Shown: one piece after another, positions 20,177-30,699 of the stretch | Position numbering within the stretch: the first letter of the stretch is position 1 | Layout of the letters: each line of letters opens with the position of its first letter | NCBI GenBank assembly: GCA_026770025.1 | Contig: JAMXDE010000035.1 | Coordinates: 372,001-436,000, forward strand | Direction of reading: 5' to 3' | From: Craspedostauros australis | Taxonomy: Eukaryota > Bacillariophyta > Bacillariophyceae > Mastogloiales > Achnanthaceae | Length of the DNA stretch: 64,000 bases | Translations under genes and position numbers: made by a program | The notes under the pieces: generated by a model | Seen by the model: only the letters and a program-made list of their open reading frames with translations | What the model was told of the DNA's origin: nothing | The model's database searches: none

Positions 20177-20425
20177 ATTAACAGTCGCAGCTAGTTCTAC
20201 ATCGCTGAGTTAGGACAACCTTGCACAACACGCCTTCGTGGGCGCGTTGCGATCACCGGATTTCGACCCAGTCTCACACTTGTCTGCTACGGCAGCACTC
20301 CCACTTTCGTCTGGCAGTATTAGCCACCCAGCAATGAGGGTGCCCCGAGATGGGGAGACGCGGGAGATGACAACTTTCCGTCATAGTGCTCTTGAGCAGG
20401 TGGTCCACGGTCGTAGCGTAGGGGA
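20177..20425. other. GC-rich spacer between the duplicates, possible structured RNA
   Basis: A 249-base stretch with several short inverted repeats, such as CGCCTTCGTGGGCG near 20231 and CCCCGAGATGGGG near 20344. There is no coding frame beyond 70 codons. I could not assign it to a known RNA family. Confidence 0.3.
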
Positions 20426-20633
20426 GTATCAGCACAAAACTGAATAGTGCTAAGTACGTTACTCCCGTAGCCCCCACTATCTATAAATTTCACTTGTGTT
20501 CGGATCAGCAATCGCATCGCCTGTAGCTCAACGGTAGAGCACCAGTAATTCTAACTGAGGTTCCGGGTTCGAATCCCGGCATGGTACTTTGCTTTTGCTC
20601 ACCCCTTGTGATTTTTCGATAGTGCTCTAATAG
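20426..20633 (+). repeat. 208-bp direct repeat, copy 2
   Basis: Identical to 19969-20176, with TATAAA at 20482-20487. No difference was found, so the duplication is recent. Confidence 0.9.
20517..20587 (+). tRNA. tRNA-like sequence, copy 2 (non-canonical)
   Basis: Identical to copy 1 at 20060-20130, with the same intact A and B boxes, weak acceptor pairing and unusual anticodon loop. Confidence 0.5.
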
Positions 20634-21025
20634 CCTGTGAACGAACCAATGATGACGAACTTCCAGGAAGCCGGTGAAGTGATCGGCAAAGTAATGGGAG
20701 AAACGACAGGAGAAACATCGGAGATGATCGGAGATGTGTGATGGTCAAGGAGCTGAGTGAGCTCCCAACCAAGGTGTTCCCGTGACGAATGGGAAACCCT
20801 GATCTGATCGAATGAACCGATCTGTGTGATGCCTACGACTCGGCGATGTCTACGCTAACGAAACTATTGGTAGAGGGCAGGAGATGGAATATCTGAGATG
20901 CATGATGAGATGCACCAATACTGCAAGATGAGATGTACATGGAGTACATGCTGCATGACATGATGAAACAGGAGGACAGCACTGCATGAGCAAGGGCAAG
21001 ACTGTGTGCTACTGTGGATTATGTA

Positions 21026-21818
21026 TGTCGAGATGTACATGTGAGTATATGTCAAGATGTACGTGTATATGTGCATCGTTCACCCGCTATTCTCTCATAC
21101 GCACTTGGACGGTATAACTATACTCGTGTCGATAGTATACTGTGATTCGTCAGAATTACAGGGGAAATGGAACACACAAAAAGGGGCAAGATTTCTGGAG
21201 GAAATTTGCAAATAACGATTTCTGAGAGAATCAGAAGATCATCCGTCCATCCATCAATGGTACCAAGAGAATCTCGAGGTACTTCCCAACTAAACCTCAG
21301 ATGACGATATCATCTGACAGACTACTGCATCACCAATGGAACGTGACATCTGGAGAGCAGAAGGACGCCTACTGACGTCAACAGGATGTCAACATGTCAC
21401 CACGTCGACAGCTGTCTCCAAGTCAGAGCAGGAGGCGAAGATACGATGACCCATGAAGATCATGGATACTGAAGGTGAACTTCAAATGGTAAGTACTCAT
21501 GGAGTAGAAGCCAGTACTGAATGAACGGAGTTTCGGATGCGGAGCAAGCATCGAACACGGAGTATCGTGTAGCATGAGCACACGATGTTGAGAGAGAGAG
21601 AGAATACAGAGAGGAACGAGAGAGAGAGGATCTCGCGTACCGACTCATAGTCGGAGACCGAATCTACGAAACAGATTGAAGCGCCGAGAGCATCGGGCAA
21701 GAGAACGAACGGACACCGAGAGTATCGGAGTGCCAACGTAATGAAATAGCAAACAAACGACTATCAACCAACACCATCTTCCACGATCGTAGGTTACCGT
21801 GAGCGGAACTTGCCAACA
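21026..21818 (+). repeat. 5' LTR of Copia A1
   Basis: Begins TGTCGAGATG and ends GCCAACA, 793 bp. It carries a GA-rich microsatellite stretch near 21591-21630. Confidence 0.95.
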
Positions 21819-21900
21819 CGTTTATAAACGATAGATCAGGGCGAGCCCGCGAATCGTATCGTGCGAGGAAGACGAACATCATTCAAGAGCGACAGGCTGA

Positions 21901-24900
21901 ATGAGCGAGGAAGAGGAACTGAAAGACATCCCTCTGTCCAATCCGGCTATCAAGAGAGAAGAAGGTGCGAGTGAGACTCCACCACGACAAGAGAAGGAAG
22001 CAGCCGCGGCTACTATCCTATCAAGCGCAGACGCAAGCGCGATCGACGAGACCGAAGAAGAACGGTCTGCAAGACTACACCGCGAGGAGAAGAGGATTCT
22101 CAAGGCGATCAAGCAAGAGGAGACTGGTGTGACGAAGAGCATTCGCACAGCCAAACAGGGTGGGAAAAGTGAGACACCACCAGGAGGAGAATTTGTGACG
22201 AAAACAATCTCCGCGCAACAACAGGCGAAAATCGAAGAATCGACAACACAGAAACAGACGGAAATCAAGGGCGCGAGCGCACCAACGACGAAACAACGAA
22301 TCAACATGGCGACATCAGCCAACGTGAACAAGCGACGCATCAAGGCGCCGATGTTCAGCGGTGAACAGGAAGACTACAGCGCATGGGAGTCCCAAGCGAA
22401 GGCATACGCTCGTGCACAGAAGACGAGAGACGTGATGTTGGGCAAGACCAAGGTGCCAACAGTGAGCGAGATCGCGGCAGCCGCCGATGAAGACAAGGAA
22501 GCGATGGAGGAGATCTACGAGCTGGGATGCGATTGCTTCAGCGATCTGATCCTCATGATGGATGCAGAGAAAGGAAAGGGCAAGCAAGCCATCCAATACA
22601 TCAACCAATGCATCTCCGTCGACTACCCCGAAGGAGACGCACACGGAGCGTGGAACGTTCTCGCGGAGAAGTTCCGACCATCCGACGCGGTGACGAAGAT
22701 CAAACTCAAGCGCCAATTCAACAACGAAAAGATGAAGAGAGACACGGACCCCGACATCTACATCACACAACTCGAGAGTCTACGATCGCGTCTCCACGAT
22801 GTCAAGTACGAGATCACAGACGAGGAAATGATCATGCAGATTCTCAGCACGGTGAGCGTGGAATACAAAACCCACGTCGTGAACTTCCAACACCAACTCA
22901 CGTTCAATCCGGAACTGGTTACCATCAACGCGATCAGAGGAGTACTCCGTACTGCATACGCTACCCACAGAGGAGGCAAAGCATACGTCGACGACTTCCA
23001 AGACAGTAACACGAAGAGCAACGACACCGGCTTCACAAGCACCGGTAACTTCAAGGGTACTTGTCACAACTGTGGCGTGTATGGTCATAGATCCGCCGAT
23101 TGCCCAGAACGCAAGAAACCGAACAACAAGAAAAACAACAACAACAACAACAAGATGAACGGAAAGCGCAACAAGGGAAGCGGCTTCAAGGGCAAGTGCA
23201 ACTACTGCGGCATCTTCGGACACCGCGAGGCGGAGTGTCGAAAGAAGAAGTTCAACGAGAAGAAGAACAACGAACAAGCCAACGCGGCTACGGAAGGACA
23301 CGACAAGAGCGGGCACGAGATGGTACTCTCTGCGAAGGACATGCCGCTCTGCATGTTGGTGTCCGACGACTACATCGAAGACTCCTTCTTCGATAACTTC
23401 GAATACGTCGGGAGTGACGACGAAGTACAGGATGATGAGATCATCCCGGAGTGGCTCAGCGAGGAGCCAATCATCCACGAGGTGGATCCAAGACGCGAAG
23501 TGAGCTACGAATGCTGCTTCAACGCGCACGACCTGATCGGTTCATACGGCGACGAAGCTGAGATGGACGACGAGGCCAACGATAGCGACATCGAAGAGGC
23601 CATGAGCGATGACGACGACGCCGACGAGGACGGCGCAGACGAAGACAATGAGGCGGACCGCGGCGCGGCGCCTCCTCCTCCAGCGGCGGGGAACAACAGA
23701 TCGGGCATCTTCGACGAGGATGACAGCGACGAATCCGAGGACGGCAATCATCCAGACGACAGCTTCAATCCAAACGAGCGTGTCGTGTACCCAGGGAATA
23801 TCGACTTCCCACCAATCGAGGATCCCAACAGGTCCAACTACCTCCATCGCCATGACACCATCCCATATGCAACAGAAACAGCATTGGTGATCCAGAAGCA
23901 ACTCATCTTCGATGCAATGATGGAAGCAGGAGTGAGCCTGTTCCCAGGAATCGAACGAGGAGTACTCAGACCGATATGGGTCAACATGATGGGATCCATC
24001 CTATCCGAGAACTTCAGATCGATTGAAGAGATTCTCGCCAATTCAGTTGTGATCAATCGCATACTGGAAGCAGCCGAGACAGAGACAATCCCAGAGACGG
24101 ATCTTCATTACATCCTTGGGGGATGTATGCGCGTACTCTTACGCGAACGACCACGGGTCCATCCATACGATCCAGCCACAGGATCTCATCGGAACAGTAC
24201 GATTCCATCGGACTACGCGCAACTACCCGATGACATGGATGACGGAGATCATCATCCTCCATACAACGAAGATGGAGTCCACGAAGACGATGATGACGGC
24301 AGCTTCAACGACGAGATAGCTGCGGCAGCTGTGGAGCAACTCCACGAGCTGAGCACCAAGTACAAGGACAAGGTCAACAAGGACACCTGGCTCGCCGACA
24401 GCGGAGCTTCGTGTCACATCGTCAATTCAGACGCCGCTCTCTTCAACGTGCGGCACATCAAGTCCTTCGTCCAAGTGGGAGACAGCACGAAGCTGGATTC
24501 TCCCAAGATGGGATCCATTCGCTTGAAAGTCAAACAGCGAAACAACACTGGCCACATCATCCGGCTCGATGACGTGAAGTACACACCGAAAATGGCGGTG
24601 AACCTTTTCTCCACGAACAAGGCTCTGTACAACGGTTACCAACTTGGTAACAATGGCATTCTGATGGACATCATCAACGGATCCGGAATGAAGATCGTGT
24701 TCGATCGAGTCTTCCCCACATCCAACGGATTCATCACGGGAGTGCAGATGCATCCCATCATGCCAACAGACGACGACAAAGCTTGCACAGCTATCGTCAA
24801 GAATCCATCCAAGGAGATCAGCGCGGTGAACCTGCACCGAATGCTCGGCCACGCGCCACTCGAGACCATGAAGCGGACGGCCGCTCAGTACGGATGGAAA

Positions 24901-27900
24901 ATCATCGGCGAGATGCCGGTGTGTCGTGACTGCGCGGTCGCGAACGCAAGAGTGAAGAATATTCCGAAGGCAACTATTCCAAGAGCTACTCGCCGCGGCG
25001 AACGGTTCTTCATTGACATTAGTTATACTAAACACATAAGCTTCGGAGATAAACGCTACTGGACCCTGATCGTGGACGACTACACTGATCACTGCTGGAG
25101 TTTCTTCCTCAAGAACAAGAGTGATCAACCAGGATACATCAAACGATTCATCCAGACGATCAAGTCACAGACTGGTGACCAACAGATCATCTTCCGAGGT
25201 GACAACAGCGGAGAGAACAAATCCACGGAGGATATTCTCATCGATGCAGGACTCAACGTGAAATTCGAATACACGGCATCGAACACGCCGCAACAGAACG
25301 GTAGAGTGGAACGCAAGTTCGCGTACCTCTACACCAAGATTCGCTCCATGCTCAACGGAGCACAGCTCGACGAAGAGTATAGGCATGGCCTGTGGGCAGC
25401 AGCTGCTAGCACTGCCACTGCTATCGCCAATATCACCGTAGCGAAGAACCAGAAGGAGTCACCACATCGACAATTCTTCGGCAACGATCCACCATATGCG
25501 GACGCGCTCCGCACATTTGGAGAGGTGGGTGTTGTGAAGACTACCTACGGCGGGATCACCGCCAAACTCAAGAACAGAGGAGAAGAGATGGTGTTCATCG
25601 GATATGCACACCAACATGCATCAGGAGTCTACAACATGTATAGACCATCGACCAAGTCACTCATCTGTTCACGGGACATCAAGTGGCTCAACCAATCATA
25701 CGGACAGTTCCGTGGTTGGGCACCAGCACCGAACATATCCAACGAAACAGGAACAACGGACGCAGACGGCTTCACAACCATCGGACGAAAGGGAGCAACG
25801 CCAAGGACGGCAACGCGTCAAACATCGGAAGCGAAGAGAGTATCTTTCGCTGACAGCAACAGGTACTACATCCTATCAGACAGTGATGACGAGGATAATG
25901 AGGACGACGGAGTAGTGACTCAACTAATCCAGAATGACGAGGAAGATCGGAACGAATCCAATCATGAGGATGACGAAATCCTACCCTCCGGCGACGAAGC
26001 CGATGACGAGACAGGTGTCACTCCTCCGAACACACCAGCAAGGTCTACATATGACACACCATCTAGATCTCCACCAAGCAAACCAAACAAGCGTGACATA
26101 GCTAGAAAGGAGAGGATCCGACGTCACGAAGCACGAGGCAGGAAGGGAGAAGCTAATCCCAAGTCAACTGCAGGGAAGAGTATTCCCAGAGCTCTGCGTG
26201 AGCTCGCAGACTTCAACGAACGAGGTCGAAAGGAAGAAGGCTATGAGAGCGATCCATCATCCAGTGAGGCGAGTGACGAACTCAGCGACGAGATGATCGA
26301 CGATTCCAACAACGAAACTACAGATGACGAAGAAATCGAAAACGAAGATGAAGAGATCGAGATCACTCACTATAGCACAACAGGACTATACGGAATGAAT
26401 GCAATCGTCACCGAGAAACCAGCGATCGACATCGGACTGTCGATGCAGGACGAGAATAAGGAACCAGAGAAGCACATCGAACCTACAACATTCGATGGAG
26501 CCTTCAATCACCCAGATCCTATCCATCGGAAGGGATATCGAGCAGCCATCAAGAAAGAGTTCGACTCCATGGATACACGCAAGGTATACAGTAAGATCAA
26601 ACGAGACGCCATCCCACGCGGCCGCAGATGTTGCAAGTGCAAATGGGTCTTCAAGCTGAAACGTGACGGCACACATCGAGCGCGGCTCGTTGCATGTGGC
26701 TATTCACAAGTCGCAGGAGTAGACTTCCAAGAGCATTACTCACCCGTCATCCATGACGTGACCTATCGGGTCATGATGGTGATCATGCTAATCAAGAAGA
26801 TGGACTGCGCACTCGTCGATGTCGTAACGGCATTCCTACATGGAGACCTCGACGAGGAGATCTACATGAACTGTCCCAATGGGATGGATCATCAACCAGA
26901 CGAAGCCCTGACCCTACACAAGCCAATCTACGGACTTGTGCAGAGCGCCAGGCAATGGTTCAAGATGTTGGTATCGACCCTCAAGAATATCAACTTCGAA
27001 CAGAGCGCAGCAGACCCGTGCCTGTTCTACAGGAAGACGAACGAAGGAAGCATGATCGTGGCCATCTACGTGGACGATTGCTTCTGTTGCGGAGACTCCA
27101 AGGCACTAGAGACATTCCTGAAGGACATCCAAGGCAGCAAATTCAAGGTGACAATCGAGCGCGGACTCGGAGACTACCTCAGCTGCAACATCGAATTGAA
27201 CCATGACAAGACTAGAGCGACATTGCGTCAACCACATCTCATCCGACACCTCATCGAAGAATTCGGAGCCAAGGTTGAGAAGATGCAACGTTATGGGACA
27301 CCGGGAACCCCGGGTCAAATCATCGTACGACCATCCGAAGATAACGGACTACAGAAGGTCGGACCGGAAGAACATGCCGAATACCGCCGAGGCGTCGGTA
27401 TGCTACTCTTCCTCATCAAGCACTCGCGACCAGACATCGCGAACCCTGTGAGGGAACTCTCCAAGGTATTGATCGGGCCCACCAAGGCCGCAATGAAGGA
27501 GATGTATCGGATCATCAAGTATGTGATCGATACAAAGGACTATGGATTGAAGATCCATCCAGCGCGTCCAGATGACGACGGCTGGGACATGGAGCTCTTC
27601 TGCGATAGCGAATATGCAGGAGACAAGAATACAAGAATCAGCGTAGGGGGATTCATCCTATACCTGTGCAAGGTACCAATCCTTTGGCGATCCAAGGCAC
27701 AGAAGGCCGTCACACTCAGCTCATCCGAAGCAGAATACGTTGCCCTTTCCGAAGCGGCAAAGGAGATCTTCTTCGTTGTGCAGCTACTCGAAAGTGTGGG
27801 CGTCCCAGTGAAGACACCGATCAAGGTCCGCGTGGACAACATCGGGGCGATCTTCATCGCCAAGAATCCATCAACATCCCAACGATCGCGGCACATCGAC

Positions 27901-28065
27901 GTGCGCCATCACTACGTGAGGAATATGGTAATCAACAAAACCATCGAAATCATTTTCGTCAAATCCGAGCAGAACACAAGCGACGGATTCACCAAGAACA
28001 TCAAGGCCGACTTACAACGTGAACATGAGAAGTCGTACCTTGACACATCGAGAACATTCGAATGA
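21901..28065 (+). CDS. Gag-Pol polyprotein of Copia A1
   Basis: One frame of 2054 residues. In order: a gag region, two CCHC zinc knuckles (about 385-440), a very acidic stretch followed by a compact extra domain (about 490-800), a DSGAS aspartic protease, GAG-pre-integrase, an integrase core, a second acidic linker, a Copia reverse transcriptase with YVDD, and RNase H (SSSEAEYVALSEAAKE). Gene order PR-IN-RT-RH defines Ty1/Copia. A single frame means Gag and Pol would not need frameshifting. Confidence 0.95.
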   Translation: MSEEEELKDIPLSNPAIKREEGASETPPRQEKEAAAATILSSADASAIDETEEERSARLHREEKRILKAIKQEETGVTKSIRTAKQGGKSETPPGGEFVTKTISAQQQAKIEESTTQKQTEIKGASAPTTKQRINMATSANVNKRRIKAPMFSGEQEDYSAWESQAKAYARAQKTRDVMLGKTKVPTVSEIAAAADEDKEAMEEIYELGCDCFSDLILMMDAEKGKGKQAIQYINQCISVDYPEGDAHGAWNVLAEKFRPSDAVTKIKLKRQFNNEKMKRDTDPDIYITQLESLRSRLHDVKYEITDEEMIMQILSTVSVEYKTHVVNFQHQLTFNPELVTINAIRGVLRTAYATHRGGKAYVDDFQDSNTKSNDTGFTSTGNFKGTCHNCGVYGHRSADCPERKKPNNKKNNNNNNKMNGKRNKGSGFKGKCNYCGIFGHREAECRKKKFNEKKNNEQANAATEGHDKSGHEMVLSAKDMPLCMLVSDDYIEDSFFDNFEYVGSDDEVQDDEIIPEWLSEEPIIHEVDPRREVSYECCFNAHDLIGSYGDEAEMDDEANDSDIEEAMSDDDDADEDGADEDNEADRGAAPPPPAAGNNRSGIFDEDDSDESEDGNHPDDSFNPNERVVYPGNIDFPPIEDPNRSNYLHRHDTIPYATETALVIQKQLIFDAMMEAGVSLFPGIERGVLRPIWVNMMGSILSENFRSIEEILANSVVINRILEAAETETIPETDLHYILGGCMRVLLRERPRVHPYDPATGSHRNSTIPSDYAQLPDDMDDGDHHPPYNEDGVHEDDDDGSFNDEIAAAAVEQLHELSTKYKDKVNKDTWLADSGASCHIVNSDAALFNVRHIKSFVQVGDSTKLDSPKMGSIRLKVKQRNNTGHIIRLDDVKYTPKMAVNLFSTNKALYNGYQLGNNGILMDIINGSGMKIVFDRVFPTSNGFITGVQMHPIMPTDDDKACTAIVKNPSKEISAVNLHRMLGHAPLETMKRTAAQYGWKIIGEMPVCRDCAVANARVKNIPKATIPRATRRGERFFIDISYTKHISFGDKRYWTLIVDDYTDHCWSFFLKNKSDQPGYIKRFIQTIKSQTGDQQIIFRGDNSGENKSTEDILIDAGLNVKFEYTASNTPQQNGRVERKFAYLYTKIRSMLNGAQLDEEYRHGLWAAAASTATAIANITVAKNQKESPHRQFFGNDPPYADALRTFGEVGVVKTTYGGITAKLKNRGEEMVFIGYAHQHASGVYNMYRPSTKSLICSRDIKWLNQSYGQFRGWAPAPNISNETGTTDADGFTTIGRKGATPRTATRQTSEAKRVSFADSNRYYILSDSDDEDNEDDGVVTQLIQNDEEDRNESNHEDDEILPSGDEADDETGVTPPNTPARSTYDTPSRSPPSKPNKRDIARKERIRRHEARGRKGEANPKSTAGKSIPRALRELADFNERGRKEEGYESDPSSSEASDELSDEMIDDSNNETTDDEEIENEDEEIEITHYSTTGLYGMNAIVTEKPAIDIGLSMQDENKEPEKHIEPTTFDGAFNHPDPIHRKGYRAAIKKEFDSMDTRKVYSKIKRDAIPRGRRCCKCKWVFKLKRDGTHRARLVACGYSQVAGVDFQEHYSPVIHDVTYRVMMVIMLIKKMDCALVDVVTAFLHGDLDEEIYMNCPNGMDHQPDEALTLHKPIYGLVQSARQWFKMLVSTLKNINFEQSAADPCLFYRKTNEGSMIVAIYVDDCFCCGDSKALETFLKDIQGSKFKVTIERGLGDYLSCNIELNHDKTRATLRQPHLIRHLIEEFGAKVEKMQRYGTPGTPGQIIVRPSEDNGLQKVGPEEHAEYRRGVGMLLFLIKHSRPDIANPVRELSKVLIGPTKAAMKEMYRIIKYVIDTKDYGLKIHPARPDDDGWDMELFCDSEYAGDKNTRISVGGFILYLCKVPILWRSKAQKAVTLSSSEAEYVALSEAAKEIFFVVQLLESVGVPVKTPIKVRVDNIGAIFIAKNPSTSQRSRHIDVRHHYVRNMVINKTIEIIFVKSEQNTSDGFTKNIKADLQREHEKSYLDTSRTFE

Positions 28066-28085
28066 CCGAATGCACACAGGAAGGG

Positions 28086-28878
28086 TGTCGAGATGTACAT
28101 GTGAGTATATGTCAAGATGTACGTGTATATGTGCATCGTTCACCCGCTATTCTCTCATACGCACTTGGACGGTATAACTATACTCGTGTCGATAGTATAC
28201 TGTGATTCGTCAGAATTACAGGGGAAATGGAACACACAAAAAGGGGCAAGATTTCTGGAGGAAATTTGCAAATAACGATTTCTGAGAGAATCAGAAGATC
28301 ATCCGTCCATCCATCAATGGTACCAAGAGAATCTCGAGGTACTTCCCAACTAAACCTCAGATGACGATATCATCTGACAGACTACTGCATCACCAATGGA
28401 ACGTGACATCTGGAGAGCAGAAGGACGCCTACTGACGTCAACAGGATGTCAACATGTCACCACGTCGACAGCTGTCTCCAAGTCAGAGCAGGAGGCGAAG
28501 ATACGATGACCCATGAAGATCATGGATACTGAAGGTGAACTTCAAATGGTAAGTACTCATGGAGTAGAAGCCAGTACTGAATGAACGGAGTTTCGGATGC
28601 GGAGCAAGCATCGAACACGGAGTATCGTGTAGCATGAGCACACGATGTTGAGAGAGAGAGAGAATACAGAGAGGAACGAGAGAGAGAGGATCTCGCGTAC
28701 CGACTCATAGTCGGAGACCGAATCTACGAAACAGATTGAAGCGCCGAGAGCATCGGGCAAGAGAACGAACGGACACCGAGAGTATCGGAGTGCCAACGTA
28801 ATGAAATAGCAAACAAACGACTATCAACCAACACCATCTTCCACGATCGTAGGTTACCGTGAGCGGAACTTGCCAACA
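28086..28878 (+). repeat. 3' LTR of Copia A1
   Basis: 793 bp; no difference from the 5' LTR at 21026-21818 was seen. Confidence 0.95.
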
Positions 28879-28884
28879 TATGTA

Positions 28885-30690
28885 TGCTTTGGCAAATGGA
28901 ATAGAAAGTGATGAAGATGTTGTACTCACAGTTCCAACAATGCAATAACATGAATAGGTAACCAGAGACTACTACTAGAGACTGGGGTACCCCGGATTTC
29001 CAATACGTTTCGAAACGTTATGATTGAAATCCGACGTTTCCACCACCAACACTAGCCAACATCACCATCATCGACATGACCACCATCTACACTCAAGACC
29101 ATCGCAAGTAATGGTCCCCTGTGTGAAGAGAGAGGAGAGCAAGCCGCTCTGGAGCATGATGCTCCTTGCCAATGGATGCCAAGATCGGCATGGTAACCCC
29201 CACACGAAGGACGATGTCAAGACGATGATGATGATCGAATCGAGCACCACCGCAAGTCCACCAGCAGAGTGGAGACCGCAGCTGAGGCAAGTACAGACAC
29301 TACATGTATTGCTGAAGCAAGGAGGCGCTCAGAACCCACGCATTGGAAGAACTGTCCATGGTCATGGGACCATGAAGTCGAGGAAGGCATGGAGACCTTC
29401 GAGGCAGTGTTGGAGAACGAGAGCAAGCTGCACGCAAGAAGAGATTCGGACGCAGCAGACCACGCTCTCGGATGCATCGGATTCAGCAGACTGCGCCATG
29501 AGGGCGAGACAGCTGACGGAGCTCAACGAGATGCAATTGAGGAAGCAATGGGAGCTTCCAACCTACCCTGCAAGAATGGAGCTGCCTCATCAGCACTTGG
29601 TCGATATGGAAGCCGAGATGGACGAGGAGCAACACAGATAGCTGATGCTGAATGTCTGTGCGCATGGGGCGCGCGACGCAATCGAGCACGAGCATGCAGA
29701 CAGGGATGATAAGATGAAGGACGATCAAGATCTACGCAGGAATGGGCATGGCCCATGATCGTGATCACATCAAGAGTGACGCGAGGAGCAGCAATGGAAA
29801 GCATCGAGATGATCACGTGGCACCGACTGCCATCGTGTGATACATGCTCGAGTGCTGGCTGCGATTCCTACTGTGACATGATCAAGACGGTAAGGATGCA
29901 ACCTACCAGGCCAAGAATTGGCAACAACAACGAAAACAGCAACACAGGAAGTGTGTGCTTCGATGAGAAGGGAAAGCGCTGCAACAAGCTGGACAGGAGG
30001 TCCTTCCGCGAGTTAGGATTCGGGCGTAGTCGGCGCGAATCGGTGGAGGATGTCTCTTGGATCTGCCAGCTTCGGGATAGCCGTGTGATGCAGTTCAAGA
30101 GGGGTGTACTGATTGAAGAGTTGTTACTGTAACGATGAGTAGATGAGTGCTTTGTAGCTAATCCTTGTCTGTGTTTATTATGAGTTAGCTTGTAGTGTTA
30201 GTAGGGTGAAGAAACGATGCCACACAACTTGGCGAGACCCTGCACTGATGTACTTGGTTCAGTGCTCAAGGGTAGATGATCATTACAGTGCTTTGCTCTC
30301 CGCACATGTAGATACGCTGTAGTGTAGGCCATGACGCATGTTGGTGACAGTCATGAAGCAGTGGCTGTGACTGGAGCTGGCCCTCGGATTCCATTGCTCA
30401 AGTTGAAGCAAGTAGGATTCACACGTTGAGACTACGGCAATGATGCAGTAGTCGTCAGCATGGAGGGAATCGAGGTATGTTGTAGTAAAAGGATCTGAGG
30501 AGCATATAGTTCCCAAGGTGAGGTGTGAGTCAGGTCGGTCATGTTTGAGTCATGGTGGATTTGTGAATGGAGGAGAGAAAGGAGGAGAAAAGATTTGGTG
30601 GTCGATCAAGTCAGAAGATTTCGCGCCAAAACAAGAATTTCTCCCATCAGGTTGATACCGTGTTCGGTAATAGTCTGTCCCTCATTGAAT
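28885..30690. other. Degraded repeat DNA between A1 and element C
   Basis: The first ~130 bases continue the family B-like LTR interrupted by A1, ending near 29012. After that there are plus-strand frames (29024-29641 and 29269-29709) with no recognisable domain. They could be decayed internal sequence of a retroelement. No host gene is supported here. Confidence 0.35.
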
Positions 30691-30699
30691 CTCAACTCT

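Larger units (their letters stand above)
19565..21019 (+). repeat. Degraded family B-like LTR region carrying the tRNA-like duplicates
   Basis: It opens TGTCAGGAATCGGG, the complement of the right end of LTR B, and repeats an ACCGCACCTCCC block also found in LTR B. The matching opposite end (CCCCGGATTTCCAA) lies at about 28999-29012, beyond Copia A1, so A1 appears to have inserted into this older sequence. The stretch 20634-21019 contains no gene I can support. Confidence 0.4.
21026..28878 (+). mobile_element. Copia element A1, looks whole
   Basis: Ty1/Copia LTR retrotransposon of 7853 bp with two apparently identical 793-bp LTRs and one long gag-pol frame. It is flanked by the 6-bp duplication TATGTA at 21020-21025 and 28879-28884. 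The identical LTRs mean a very recent insertion. It sits inside an older, degraded LTR-like sequence. Confidence 0.95.

Noticed and set aside
20177-20425. U4 snRNA, 5S rRNA or small-subunit rRNA fragment
   Set aside because: Only short blocks resemble each; the U6-pairing region of U4 and the overall 5S layout are missing.
21460-21736. 62- and 79-codon frames repeated in every LTR A
   Set aside because: They are chance frames in non-coding LTR sequence, repeated only because the LTR is.
22780-23529. 249-codon antisense frames inside the Copia A elements
   Set aside because: They mirror the gag-pol coding strand, recur in every copy and show no independent domain.
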